DNA of 15,045 nucleotides from assembly GCA_051658525.1 (NCBI GenBank), contig JBOFMT010000042.1:1-15045 (forward strand). Reading direction: 5' to 3'. Below the pieces are notes generated by a model that worked only from the letters and a program-made list of their open reading frames with translations, did no database searches and was not told where the DNA came from. The DNA comes from JBOFMT01 sp051658525 (GTDB lineage Bacteria > Bacillota_I > Bacilli_A > Erysipelotrichales > Erysipelotrichaceae). Each line of letters begins with the position of its first letter. Position 1 is the stretch's first letter. This document shows, piece after piece, positions 6,656 to 14,444 of the stretch. The position numbers and the translations under genes are program-made.

Positions 6656-7690
6656 ATGGAAAAATTAACAACGTTAAAAACAGAAGGTTTAGAAGCGATT
6701 GCTGCTTGTAGTGACCTAGCTACCTTACAACAATACCGTGTATTGTATTTAGGTAAAAAAGGTCCGATTCAAGAAGTAATGAAGCTGATGAAAGACTTAC
6801 CAAATGAGGAAAAACCATTGTTTGGACAACAGGTCAATGAATTGAAAAATGCTTTGAGCGAGGCTTTGGAAGCAAAGAAAATCGTACTAGAAGCGCATGC
6901 TTTAGAGGAAAAATTAGGTAAGGACAAAATCGATATTACGCTAAGTGGATTCCAACCAAAACTTGGAACGCTTCACCCATTAACCATCATTACCCAAGAG
7001 CTAGAAGATTTATTTATTGGATTGGGTTATTCGGTTGCTGAAGGTCCAGAAGTTGAGTTGGATCTTTATAACTTTGAACGCGCCAATATTCCTGCAGATC
7101 ATCCTGCACGTGATATGCAAGATACGTTCTATATCGATGCAGAGCAATTGTTGCGTACACATACAACAGCCATTCAAACGCGTGTATTAGAACAAAATGC
7201 ACCAAAGTTACCAGTAAAACTAATTTGTCCTGGTAAAGTGTATCGCCGTGATGATGACGATGCGACACATTCACACCAATTCATTCAAATGGAAGGATTG
7301 GTTGTTGGTGAAGGTGTGACGATGAGTGATTTAAAAGGAACCTTAGAATTCATGGCTCGTAAAATGTTTGGAGAAAAACGTGAAATTCGTTTGCGTCCAA
7401 GTTACTTCCAATTTACAGAACCAAGTGTTGAGGTTGATGTTACATGTCATATTTGTAATGGAAAAGGATGTAATGTATGTAAAGGTACTGGATGGATTGA
7501 AATCCTAGGAGCTGGTATGGTACATCCAAATGTATTAGCAATGGCAGGATATGATGCAACGAAATGCAGTGGATTTGCCTTTGGTGTTGGGATTGAACGT
7601 GTTGCAATGTTGAAGTATGGAATCGATGACATTCGTCATTTCTATCAAAATGATGTGCGATTCTTACAAGCATTCAAACGCTTTGAGTAA
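6656..7690 (+). CDS. pheS: Phenylalanyl-tRNA synthetase alpha subunit
   Basis: The 344-residue catalytic subunit of the heterotetrameric (alpha2beta2) class II synthetase that charges tRNA-Phe. The N-terminal part (about 1-90) is the helical coiled-coil tRNA-binding arm. The catalytic core follows: motif 1 around 107-135 (ITQELEDLFIGLGYSVAEGPEVE), motif 2 near 208 (FIQMEGLVVGEG) and motif 3 near 306-316 (GFAFGVGIERVAM). The Ala in GFAFG, at the amino-acid pocket, is wild type. A C-x2-C-x4-C-x2-C cluster at residues 264, 267, 272 and 275 is a common variant of bacterial PheS and may hold a metal. ATG 6656 follows AAAGGAA (6644-6650). It is cotranscribed with pheT under T-box control. Confidence 0.98.
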   Translation: MEKLTTLKTEGLEAIAACSDLATLQQYRVLYLGKKGPIQEVMKLMKDLPNEEKPLFGQQVNELKNALSEALEAKKIVLEAHALEEKLGKDKIDITLSGFQPKLGTLHPLTIITQELEDLFIGLGYSVAEGPEVELDLYNFERANIPADHPARDMQDTFYIDAEQLLRTHTTAIQTRVLEQNAPKLPVKLICPGKVYRRDDDDATHSHQFIQMEGLVVGEGVTMSDLKGTLEFMARKMFGEKREIRLRPSYFQFTEPSVEVDVTCHICNGKGCNVCKGTGWIEILGAGMVHPNVLAMAGYDATKCSGFAFGVGIERVAMLKYGIDDIRHFYQNDVRFLQAFKRFE

Positions 7691-7699
7691 GGAGGAACT

Positions 7700-10081
7700 A
7701 TGAGAACAAGTCGTAAATGGATGGCTCAATATGTAAATTTGGATGCCTACACGAATGAAGAAATAGCGAAAAAGTTAACCGATGCTGGTTTGGAAGTGGA
7801 AGGGATTGAACCTTTAGCGCAAGGGACAAATCTAGTCATTGGAGAAGTACTTACATGTGAGGATCACCCAGATAGTGATCACCTTCATGTATTGTCGGTG
7901 AATTTAGGGGAAGAAACAACACAAATCGTTTGTGGAGCACCCAATGTTGCAGCTGGACAAAAAGTAATCGTAGCAAAAGTGGGAGCAAAACTTCCAGAAA
8001 TCAATATCAAAGCTGCAGCTGTACGCGGTATTGAGAGCAATGGAATGATCTGTTCTTTACTTGAACTAGGTGTAAGTGAAAAACAACTCACAGAAGCTCA
8101 AAAAAATGGAATTGAAGTATTAGGGGATGATGCAATTGTTGGAAATGATCCACTTGCTTACCTAGGTTTGGATGATGTGGTGTTTGATTTGGGTTTAACT
8201 CCAAATCGTAACGATTGTTTGGCAGCCTTTGCCTTTATGAAGGAATGCGGAGCTATCTTTTCACAGTCAGTAAGCTTGCCACAATCACTTATTCAACCAA
8301 CACAAGCAGAAGCAACGCTTGTTACAACAACGAAATCAGAGAATTCAAAGTTTGTGCAAGGTGTTAGCCTAGAAGGGATTCAAGTCAAACCAAGTATCGC
8401 TTGGATGAAAGAAATCCTAATGGCAGCTGGTGTGAAAGCAATCAATAATGTTGTCGATATTTCTAATATCGTAATGTTGGAAACAGGACAACCGCTTCAT
8501 TTCTATGATGCAGATGCACTTCCTAGCAAAGAGCTTATCGTACGCGATGATTTTAGTGGTGACTACACAGCACTAGATGGTAATACGTATGCAATGCAAG
8601 TAGGGGATTTGATGATCTATTCTGGTGAGCAACCGGTAGGGATTGCTGGTATTATGGGGGGAGAAAACTCCAAAGTACAAGATACAACGACAAATCTAAT
8701 CATTGAAAGTGCACACTTTGATCATGTTACCATTCGTAATACGAGCCGTCGTATCAACTTGCAAACTGACGCAAGTATTCGTTTCCAAAAAGGAATCGAA
8801 CCAAATGCAGCGACTACGGCAATGCAGCGTGCCATCGCACTACTAGTAACTTATGCAGATGCGAAAACAGTTGAGCCAGTGGTGGGAGCGCAAGCGACTG
8901 TTGCTAATAAAACAGTTACGCTAACACTTGCACATACCAATGGATTGTTGGGTACTAACTTTACGATGCATGATATCGAAGAAGTGATCTCACGCTTGGA
9001 TTTTACGTTTAACGTAGTAGGTGAGAGTCTAGTGGTAAGTGTTCCTAGTTATCGTCAAGACTTACAAATCGAGCAAGATTTGATTGAAGAAGTGATTCGT
9101 TTAAAAGGGTTTGATGCCCTTCCAAGTACGTTGCCAGTGATGCCTGCAACTGTAGGTGCACTAACCACAGCACAAGCAATGCGTCGTCGTATCAAGCAAA
9201 CGTTAACTGGATTTGGATTGAGTGAAGCAATCACGTATACACTAACAAGTGAAACAAACAAAGCACGCGCTGTAATGCCAAAAGACACGAGTGTGGTATT
9301 GGCTTCTCCGATGAGTGAGGACCGTAAAATTGTACGTGGAAGTATTTTACCAAGCCTGTTAGAAAGTGTTGCTTACAATACGAGTCGTTCGATTAAAGAT
9401 GTAGCTTTATTTGAAATTAGTAATGTGTATGAAGAAAAAGCCTACGAAGAACGTCTTGCCATTGCGATGCAGGGAATGTTCCAACAAAATCGTTGGCAAA
9501 AAATTGCAATTCCTGCTGATTTCTATGCAATCAAAGGAATTATGGAACAAGTCTTACAAACCCTAGGTTTTGAAGGAACGCGTTTGATTGTAAAAGAAAA
9601 TACGATTGATACGGTAATGTTCCACCCATACCGTTCTGCCTGCATTTATTTAGGAAAAGAATTATTGGGAATCTTTGGTGAGATTCACCCAACCATGGCA
9701 AAAACCTATGGGGTAGCAAGTACGGCAATTCTTGAGTTAAGAACGAGTGTGCTGTATGAAACAAAAACGAGCAAAATTAAATTTGCTCCAGTTTCAAAAT
9801 ACCAAAGCATTCAACGTGACTTAGCTCTTGTAGTTGAAACGACTGTAAGTGCACAAACCATCATTGATGCGGTACGTCGTAGTGATAAAAACTTTATCCA
9901 AAGCATTGAAATTTTTGATGTTTATGTTGGTGAGCATGTGGAGGCTGGAAAGAAATCCATTGCTTTAAACATTGTATTACAAGCAAAAGATAAAACACTT
10001 GTAGACGCTGAAATTACAGAAGTAATGAATAAAATCATTGCAAACCTAGAAAAACAAGCGAAAGCAACGTTACGTAGTTAA
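7700..10081 (+). CDS. pheT: Phenylalanyl-tRNA synthetase beta subunit
   Basis: The 793-residue beta subunit, partner of PheS. Domains in order: an N-terminal B1 region; an EMAP-type OB-fold tRNA-binding domain (about 40-150, with LVIGEVLTCEDHPDSDHLHV); the B3/B4 editing domain that clears Tyr-tRNA-Phe (about 210-370); the B5 domain (about 401-475); the catalytic-like core; and a C-terminal FDX-ACB anticodon-binding domain from about residue 694 (KFAPVSKYQSIQRDLALVV). The length is normal for the bacterial subunit. ATG 7700 lies nine bases after the pheS stop, and the ribosome binding site GGAGG (7691-7695) directly follows that stop, typical of balanced expression of the two subunits. A strong terminator closes the unit. 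Confidence 0.98.
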   Translation: MRTSRKWMAQYVNLDAYTNEEIAKKLTDAGLEVEGIEPLAQGTNLVIGEVLTCEDHPDSDHLHVLSVNLGEETTQIVCGAPNVAAGQKVIVAKVGAKLPEINIKAAAVRGIESNGMICSLLELGVSEKQLTEAQKNGIEVLGDDAIVGNDPLAYLGLDDVVFDLGLTPNRNDCLAAFAFMKECGAIFSQSVSLPQSLIQPTQAEATLVTTTKSENSKFVQGVSLEGIQVKPSIAWMKEILMAAGVKAINNVVDISNIVMLETGQPLHFYDADALPSKELIVRDDFSGDYTALDGNTYAMQVGDLMIYSGEQPVGIAGIMGGENSKVQDTTTNLIIESAHFDHVTIRNTSRRINLQTDASIRFQKGIEPNAATTAMQRAIALLVTYADAKTVEPVVGAQATVANKTVTLTLAHTNGLLGTNFTMHDIEEVISRLDFTFNVVGESLVVSVPSYRQDLQIEQDLIEEVIRLKGFDALPSTLPVMPATVGALTTAQAMRRRIKQTLTGFGLSEAITYTLTSETNKARAVMPKDTSVVLASPMSEDRKIVRGSILPSLLESVAYNTSRSIKDVALFEISNVYEEKAYEERLAIAMQGMFQQNRWQKIAIPADFYAIKGIMEQVLQTLGFEGTRLIVKENTIDTVMFHPYRSACIYLGKELLGIFGEIHPTMAKTYGVASTAILELRTSVLYETKTSKIKFAPVSKYQSIQRDLALVVETTVSAQTIIDAVRRSDKNFIQSIEIFDVYVGEHVEAGKKSIALNIVLQAKDKTLVDAEITEVMNKIIANLEKQAKATLRS

Positions 10082-10084
10082 TGT

Positions 10085-10118
10085 AAAGAGGCAGTACCTG
10101 ATGGTACTGCCTCTTTTT
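10085..10118 (+). terminator. Intrinsic terminator after pheT, shared with the convergent gene
   Basis: AAAGAGGCAGTACC (10085-10098) and GGTACTGCCTCTTT (10103-10116) form a perfect 14-pair stem with a TGAT loop. It is followed by T residues on the + strand and also reaches the stop codon of the leftward aldo/keto reductase gene, so it may serve both. Confidence 0.94.
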
Positions 10119-10962
10119 AACGTGGTAAGTTACACAACATTTCGATGATAGCTGGATCTTGGTGGGAGAAAAAGCAGCTCTGTTTTGTATCGAGTTGCAG
10201 GATGGTTTCCATATCTTGCGCATCGAGTTCAAAATCAAACACTTGGATGTTTTCGATCATACGATCTTTATTTACCGATTTGGGTATACAAACGATATTG
10301 CGTTGTACAAGCCAACGTAATACGACTTGCGCAATACTTTTTTGATGTTTGGTTGCAATTGCTTGCAAGGTTGGATTTGAGAACAGACCATTGCGTCCTT
10401 CGGCAAAACTGGCCCATGATTGCATTTGTACCCCTTTGGCTTGCATAATCGCTTGATCTTCAAAGCGTTGGTAAAATGGATTTACCTCCACCTGATTGAT
10501 GGCAGGTGTGATTTCTTGGTGAAAGACAAAGTCAACCAAACGATCACTCATAAAGTTAGAAACTCCAATCGCTCGAATCAAGCCTTGTTTGTAGAGTTCC
10601 ATCATGGCGCGATAAGTTCCATAGACATCGCCAATTGGTTGGTGAATCAGATATAAATCCAAATAGTCTAAGTCTAAGCGCTGTAAAGAAGCGTGAAAGG
10701 CTGCCATGGTTGCATCATAACCAGTATCACTAAGCCATAGTTTCGTCGTGATAAATAACTCCTCGCGTGCTACTCCTGCACGTTTGATCGCTTTTCCTAC
10801 CGCTTCTTCATTCCCATAAGATTTTGCAGTATCGATTAAGCGATACCCTGCTTGGATAGCATCGACAACTGCTTGCTCACATTGCTCTGCATCGTTGATT
10901 TGATAGACACCAAAGCCTAAGATTGGCATAGTAATGCCATTGTTTAATTTGATTGTTTTCAT
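10117..10962 (-). CDS. Aldo/keto reductase
   Basis: A 281-residue NAD(P)H-dependent oxidoreductase with a TIM-barrel fold that reduces aldehydes and ketones to alcohols. The complete catalytic tetrad can be placed: Asp44 (RLIDTAKSYGNE), Tyr49, Lys74 (ITTKLW) and His107 (LYLIHQP). GVSNF near residue 138 and IPKSVNKDRMIEN, a cofactor-phosphate loop favouring NADPH, also match. The overall pattern resembles bacterial AKR5-type enzymes such as DkgA, YtbE and YvgN, which act on methylglyoxal and 2,5-diketogluconate; the true substrate is unknown. The ATG is preceded by AGGAG (10968-10972, complementary strand). It diverges from a LysR regulator that probably controls it. Confidence 0.95.
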   Translation of the reverse strand: MKTIKLNNGITMPILGFGVYQINDAEQCEQAVVDAIQAGYRLIDTAKSYGNEEAVGKAIKRAGVAREELFITTKLWLSDTGYDATMAAFHASLQRLDLDYLDLYLIHQPIGDVYGTYRAMMELYKQGLIRAIGVSNFMSDRLVDFVFHQEITPAINQVEVNPFYQRFEDQAIMQAKGVQMQSWASFAEGRNGLFSNPTLQAIATKHQKSIAQVVLRWLVQRNIVCIPKSVNKDRMIENIQVFDFELDAQDMETILQLDTKQSCFFSHQDPAIIEMLCNLPR

Positions 10963-11045
10963 TGGTTCTCCTTTTATCTTGAGTTACACTCGTATCTCTA
11001 TGTTTAGCTTACCAACTAGATGAGGGGATGTACAATATCGAATTC

Positions 11046-11059
11046 GCATTATAGTATGC
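11046..11059. promoter_or_regulatory. Inverted repeat over the aldo/keto reductase -10; possible LysR operator
   Basis: GCATTATAGTATGC has 4-base arms (GCAT/ATGC). Read on the complementary strand it contains TATAAT (11048-11053), a good -10 for the aldo/keto reductase gene, though no clear -35 is seen. LysR proteins usually bind such sites between divergent genes. A short direct repeat TAGTGA-A-TAGTGA lies just to its right. Assignment to the adjacent regulator is inference. Confidence 0.45.
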
Positions 11060-11075
11060 AATTAGTGAATAGTGA

Positions 11076-11103
11076 TTGAATCTTTACCTAAAGGTGTGAT
11101 ACA
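11076..11103 (+). promoter_or_regulatory. Possible promoter of the LysR gene
   Basis: TTGAAT (11076-11081) and GATACA (11098-11103) are separated by 16 bases and lie about 20 bases before the start codon. The -10 is imperfect. Confidence 0.45.
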
Positions 11104-11125
11104 GTGGTAGAAACGAGGTGAACTG

Positions 11126-11980
11126 ATGGAACAAAAATACTTGGAGTACTTTATAGCGTTTGAAACGCTTGCAACCTTATCCAATGTCGCAGCGGCATTT
11201 CATATTTCTCAACCTACGATAACACGAGCCATGCAACGCTTGGAAGCGCAGTGGGGTGTGGTTTTATTTGAACGTAAAAAGAATAAAATGGAACTCAATC
11301 AAACAGGGCATTTTGCACTTGGAAAAGCCAAAGTGCTATTGGCACAAATGGAAAAGGTGCAACAGGAAATTGCAACCTATGAGGAACGTCAAAAAACACT
11401 AGTCATCGCGAATTGCGCAGCGATTGAACTACCCAAATTAGCAACAGCAATTGCTTTGTGGAACCCTAGCAAAGAAGTGGTATGGCGTTTGTCACAACCA
11501 GAGCAAGCAAAGCGGGCTCTAGATGAAGGTGATGTTGATTTATGTGTTTTACCTTATCCTATCGAAGCGAAAGGCTATACGTGCAAGGCGATCGAGCAAG
11601 AACAATTGTTGTTCTTTTTGCCTAAGACGCATCGTTTTGCAACTTCTAAACGTTTAGCGATGCAAGCATTGGATGGAGAAAATATGTTACTGTTTGCAGA
11701 GATTGGGTTTTGGGCAGACCTCGTCCATCAAAAAATGCCACATTCAAGGTTTTTAATGCAATGGGAACGGTTCACCTTTAGTGAACTAGTAACGCACTCG
11801 AGTTTACCAAGTTTCACATCGAATTTGGTATTAGCAAACTCTGATATGGGAAAAACAGAGCGTGTTGCGATACCGATAGAAGACGAAGAAGGTAACGTTA
11901 TGTTTTATTTAATTTCTCGTAGTCATGAGGAACAAACCTATCAAGGTTTGTTTGACTTTTTAGCCAAGGACAGAATGTAA
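11126..11980 (+). CDS. LysR-family transcriptional regulator
   Basis: A 284-residue regulator. The N-terminal winged helix-turn-helix (about residues 3-62) shows the family pattern: LEYFIAFETLATLSNVAAAF, HISQPTITRAMQRLE, and FERKKNKMELNQTG at the wing. A linker helix and an effector-binding domain (about 90-280) follow. The effector part is divergent and gives no clue to the ligand. ATG 11126 follows GAGGTGA. It is divergent from the aldo/keto reductase gene across 163 bases, the usual arrangement of a LysR regulator and its target, and it may also regulate itself. No clear terminator follows; a T run at 11993-12000 has no convincing stem, and the ars promoter begins at 12014. Confidence 0.92.
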   Translation: MEQKYLEYFIAFETLATLSNVAAAFHISQPTITRAMQRLEAQWGVVLFERKKNKMELNQTGHFALGKAKVLLAQMEKVQQEIATYEERQKTLVIANCAAIELPKLATAIALWNPSKEVVWRLSQPEQAKRALDEGDVDLCVLPYPIEAKGYTCKAIEQEQLLFFLPKTHRFATSKRLAMQALDGENMLLFAEIGFWADLVHQKMPHSRFLMQWERFTFSELVTHSSLPSFTSNLVLANSDMGKTERVAIPIEDEEGNVMFYLISRSHEEQTYQGLFDFLAKDRM

Positions 11981-12013
11981 TCAGGCAATCGTATTTTTTT
12001 CATAGCTAAGTGG

Positions 12014-12042
12014 TTGACAAAAAGTTGTGTCAGCAGTATGAT
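12014..12042 (+). promoter_or_regulatory. SigA-type promoter of the ars operon
   Basis: A perfect TTGACA (12014-12019) and TATGAT (12037-12042) are separated by exactly 17 bases. This is one of the two strongest promoter matches in the window, as expected for an operon held down by a repressor. Confidence 0.88.
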
Positions 12043-12052
12043 ATGTATCATA
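12037..12052. promoter_or_regulatory. Palindromic ArsR operator overlapping the -10
   Basis: TATGATA and TATCATA form a perfect 7-2-7 inverted repeat that includes the whole -10 box. ArsR/SmtB repressors bind such sites as dimers and release DNA on binding As(III). The location explains repression by blocking RNA polymerase. Binding by the adjacent ArsR is inferred from position. Confidence 0.78.
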
Positions 12053-12070
12053 TCGATAAACATCAATATG
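12049..12070. repeat. Second inverted repeat between ars promoter and arsR start
   Basis: CATATCGAT and ATCAATATG form 9-base arms with one mismatch and an AAAC spacer. The repeat shares its first bases with the -10 palindrome and ends just before AGGAGG (12071-12076). It could be a second ArsR site or an mRNA hairpin near the ribosome binding site. Confidence 0.5.
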
Positions 12071-12081
12071 AGGAGGTAGTT

Positions 12082-12375
12082 ATGAACGAAATATTATTAG
12101 TACAATTCAAAGCGTTGGCCGATGCGAATCGCTTGCGTATTGTTACAATATTAAAAGAACAAAGCATGTGCGCATGCGATGTATTAGAACGTTGTGAGTG
12201 TGGCCAAGCAACCTTAAGTCACCATATGAAAGTATTGGTGGATGCAGGTTTGGTAATCGCTAGTAAACATGGTAAATGGGTTCACTATGCACTTGACCAA
12301 GAGGCATTTGCAGCCTTACAAGCATTTCTAAGCTTAGGTGAAATCCTAGCGTGTGAGAATCCAGCATGCAAGTAG
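12082..12375 (+). CDS. arsR: ArsR/SmtB-family arsenic-responsive repressor
   Basis: A 97-residue winged-helix repressor. The metalloid site at the start of the recognition region is MCACDVLE, with Cys30 and Cys32 in the position of the ELCVCDL box of classical ArsR. The recognition helix follows (GQATLSHHMKVL, 41-52) and then the wing (KHGKWVHYAL, 62-71). Further cysteines occur at 38 and 40 and near the end at 91 and 96, which could add a ligand or a second site. The start is ATG 12082 behind AGGAGG (12071-12076). An upstream GTG in the same frame lies before the -35 box and would put the promoter inside the gene, so it is rejected. It is first in the ars operon and overlaps the next gene by 10 bases. 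Confidence 0.94.
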   Translation: MNEILLVQFKALADANRLRIVTILKEQSMCACDVLERCECGQATLSHHMKVLVDAGLVIASKHGKWVHYALDQEAFAALQAFLSLGEILACENPACK

Positions 12376-13379
12376 TAGAGCAGATCTGGTTATTTTTCCA
12401 AAATCAAATCCTAGGAATGCAATGGCTAAATGAAAGTATTGGGGCTTTACTTTCGATGTTTGGCTTGGATTTAACTAGTAAAGTGGGAGCAAGCGTGCAG
12501 TTTTTCTTATATGACACGATTAAAATTGTCTTGTTATTGGCCTTCTTAATCTACTTGATTAGTTATATCCAAAGTTATTTTCCACCAGAGCGTACCAAAC
12601 AAATATTAGCACGCTTCTCTGGAATTCGTGCCAATATCATGGGGGCATTATTAGGAACGATTACCCCGTTTTGCTCATGTTCTTCGATACCATTATTTAT
12701 GGGCTTTACAGGGGCTGGGGTACCATTAGGTGTAACCTTTAGTTTCTTAATTTCATCTCCACTGGTGGACTTGGGAGCCTTTATCTTATTGCTTAGTATC
12801 TTTGGATGGAAGATTGCTCTAGCTTATGTCATTGTAGGGTTAGTGTTAGCTGTTGTTGGTGGTACCTTAATTGAAAAGCTAGGGATGCACGATCAAGTAG
12901 CTGATTTTATAACTCATGCCAAGCAAGGGGCTATGTTACAAATTGAGAGTCTAACGCAGAAACAGCGTAGAACGTTTGCTTGGGAACAAGTAGTAGAAAC
13001 TGTGAAAAAAGTATTCCCCTATATTTTAGTTGGTGTTGGGATTGGTGCTTTAATTCATAACTGGATTCCACAAGTTTGGATTGAAAGTGTACTAGGAGCA
13101 GATAATCCCTTCTCAGTAATCTTAGCGACACTGGTAGGAGTACCGATGTATGCGGATATCTTTGGTACGATTCCGGTAGCGGAAGCGCTGTTTGCCAAAG
13201 GGGTTGAAGTAGGAACCATCTTGAGTTTTATGATGGCGGTTACCGCTTTGAGTTTACCAAGTATGATTATGTTACAAAAAGCAATCAAACCAAAATTGAT
13301 GATTACCTTCGTAAGTATTGTTACCGTTGGGATTATCATCATTGGTTATGCATTCAATGCGATGCAATTTTTATTCTAG
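12366..13379 (+). CDS. ArsP/DUF318-family permease, probable (organo)arsenical exporter
   Basis: A 337-residue membrane protein with about eight predicted membrane segments in two halves joined by a polar loop (about 172-212). The first half carries the family hallmark TPFCSCSSIPLF (100-111, Cys103 and Cys105) followed by GAGVPLG and SSPLVDLGAF. The second half repeats the pattern with GVPMYADIFGTIP and a final SLPSMIML. The family (permease, PF03773) includes ArsP, which exports trivalent organoarsenicals; other members have unproven metal or redox links. The start overlaps the arsR stop, implying translational coupling. Position between arsR and acr3 supports a role in arsenic export, but the substrate (methylarsenite or inorganic arsenite) is not determined by sequence. 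Confidence 0.88.
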   Translation: MQVVEQIWLFFQNQILGMQWLNESIGALLSMFGLDLTSKVGASVQFFLYDTIKIVLLLAFLIYLISYIQSYFPPERTKQILARFSGIRANIMGALLGTITPFCSCSSIPLFMGFTGAGVPLGVTFSFLISSPLVDLGAFILLLSIFGWKIALAYVIVGLVLAVVGGTLIEKLGMHDQVADFITHAKQGAMLQIESLTQKQRRTFAWEQVVETVKKVFPYILVGVGIGALIHNWIPQVWIESVLGADNPFSVILATLVGVPMYADIFGTIPVAEALFAKGVEVGTILSFMMAVTALSLPSMIMLQKAIKPKLMITFVSIVTVGIIIIGYAFNAMQFLF

Positions 13380-13391
13380 AGGGAGCTTATT

Positions 13392-14444
13392 ATGAAAAAA
13401 CAAGGGATATCTTTTTTTGAACAATATTTAACCATTTGGGTTGCCATCTGTATGGTCATAGGAGTTGCTATTGCAGTGTATCTACCGCAAATACCAGCGT
13501 TCTTAAATCAATTTACGTATGCGAATATTTCCATTCCGATTGCAATCTTAATTTGGATGATGATTTATCCAATGATGTTGAAGATTGATTTTCAAAGCAT
13601 TAAAAATGTTGGAAAAAATCCAAAAGGTTTATGGGTTACTTGGATTGTAAACTGGCTCATTAAGCCACTAACGATGTTTGGTATTGCTAGTTTATTTTTC
13701 TATGTGGTATTTCAAGCATGGATTCCAGCAGACTTAGCGAAAGAATATGTCGCAGGAGCTGTGTTATTAGGTGCTGCACCTTGTACGGCAATGGTCTTTG
13801 TATGGAGTCATTTAACCAAGGGAAATCCTGCCTATACCTTGGTACAAGTAGCAACGAATGATCTATTGATCCTAGTGTTATTTGCACCAATCGTAGCAAT
13901 TTTGCTAGGTGTAACCGGTATTAAAATTCCTATGGATACCTTATTCTTAAGCATTGTTTTATTCGTTGTCATTCCACTCGTAATGGGTGTTGTAACTCGA
14001 AACTATATTACGAAAACCCGTGGTGAAACGTATTTAAATCAGGTGTTTATCCCGAAGTTCTCTTCAACGACGATCATTGGGTTGTTATTGACACTTGTAT
14101 TGATTTTTTCTTTCCAAGGACAAGTTATTGTCGACAATCCATTCCATATTGTACTAATCGCCATTCCACTCATCTTACAAACCGGTTTGATTTTCGGTAT
14201 TGCTTATGGGGCTGCTCGTGTATTAAAATTACCACATAGTGTAGCAGCACCTTGTGGTATGATAGGTGCTAGTAATTTCTTTGAATTAGCCGTAGCGGTA
14301 GCCATTGCTGTATTTGGAGCAAGTTCACCGGTGGTACTCGTAACCGTTGTAGGGGTACTTGTGGAAGTGCCGGTCATGTTAGCTCTTGTTAAAGTGGCAA
14401 ATCAAACCAAACATTGGTTTAAAGAGGGAGAAACAACATGTTAA
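13392..14444 (+). CDS. acr3: Arsenite efflux transporter Acr3
   Basis: A 350-residue membrane protein of the Acr3 (bile/arsenite/riboflavin transporter) family, which pumps As(III) out of the cell using the proton gradient. About ten membrane helices are expected. The two residues known to be essential in the family are present in context: Cys131 in GAAPCTAMVFVWSHLTKG and Glu325 in GVLVEVPVML. The tandem unwound-helix region is seen in APCGMIGASNFFELAVAVA (286-304). ATG 13392 follows AGGGAG (13380-13385), 12 bases after the permease stop. The last seven bases overlap arsC. It is the main inorganic arsenite exporter of this operon. Confidence 0.97.
   Translation: MKKQGISFFEQYLTIWVAICMVIGVAIAVYLPQIPAFLNQFTYANISIPIAILIWMMIYPMMLKIDFQSIKNVGKNPKGLWVTWIVNWLIKPLTMFGIASLFFYVVFQAWIPADLAKEYVAGAVLLGAAPCTAMVFVWSHLTKGNPAYTLVQVATNDLLILVLFAPIVAILLGVTGIKIPMDTLFLSIVLFVVIPLVMGVVTRNYITKTRGETYLNQVFIPKFSSTTIIGLLLTLVLIFSFQGQVIVDNPFHIVLIAIPLILQTGLIFGIAYGAARVLKLPHSVAAPCGMIGASNFFELAVAVAIAVFGASSPVVLVTVVGVLVEVPVMLALVKVANQTKHWFKEGETTC

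Noticed and set aside
7445..7480. Four-cysteine cluster in PheS as a possible novel zinc insertion
   Set aside because: A C-x2-C-x4-C-x2-C segment at this place is common in Bacillota PheS proteins, so it is not unusual.
11981..12005. T run after the LysR gene as a terminator
   Set aside because: No stem of useful length precedes the T residues at 11993-12000.
12010..12081. N-terminal extension of ArsR from GTG 12010
   Set aside because: This stretch holds a consensus promoter, the operator palindrome and the AGGAGG ribosome site; ArsR homology begins at ATG 12082.
13055..13342. A leftward 95-codon open frame inside the permease gene
   Set aside because: It is a mirror of the hydrophobic coding sequence on the + strand, with no independent support.
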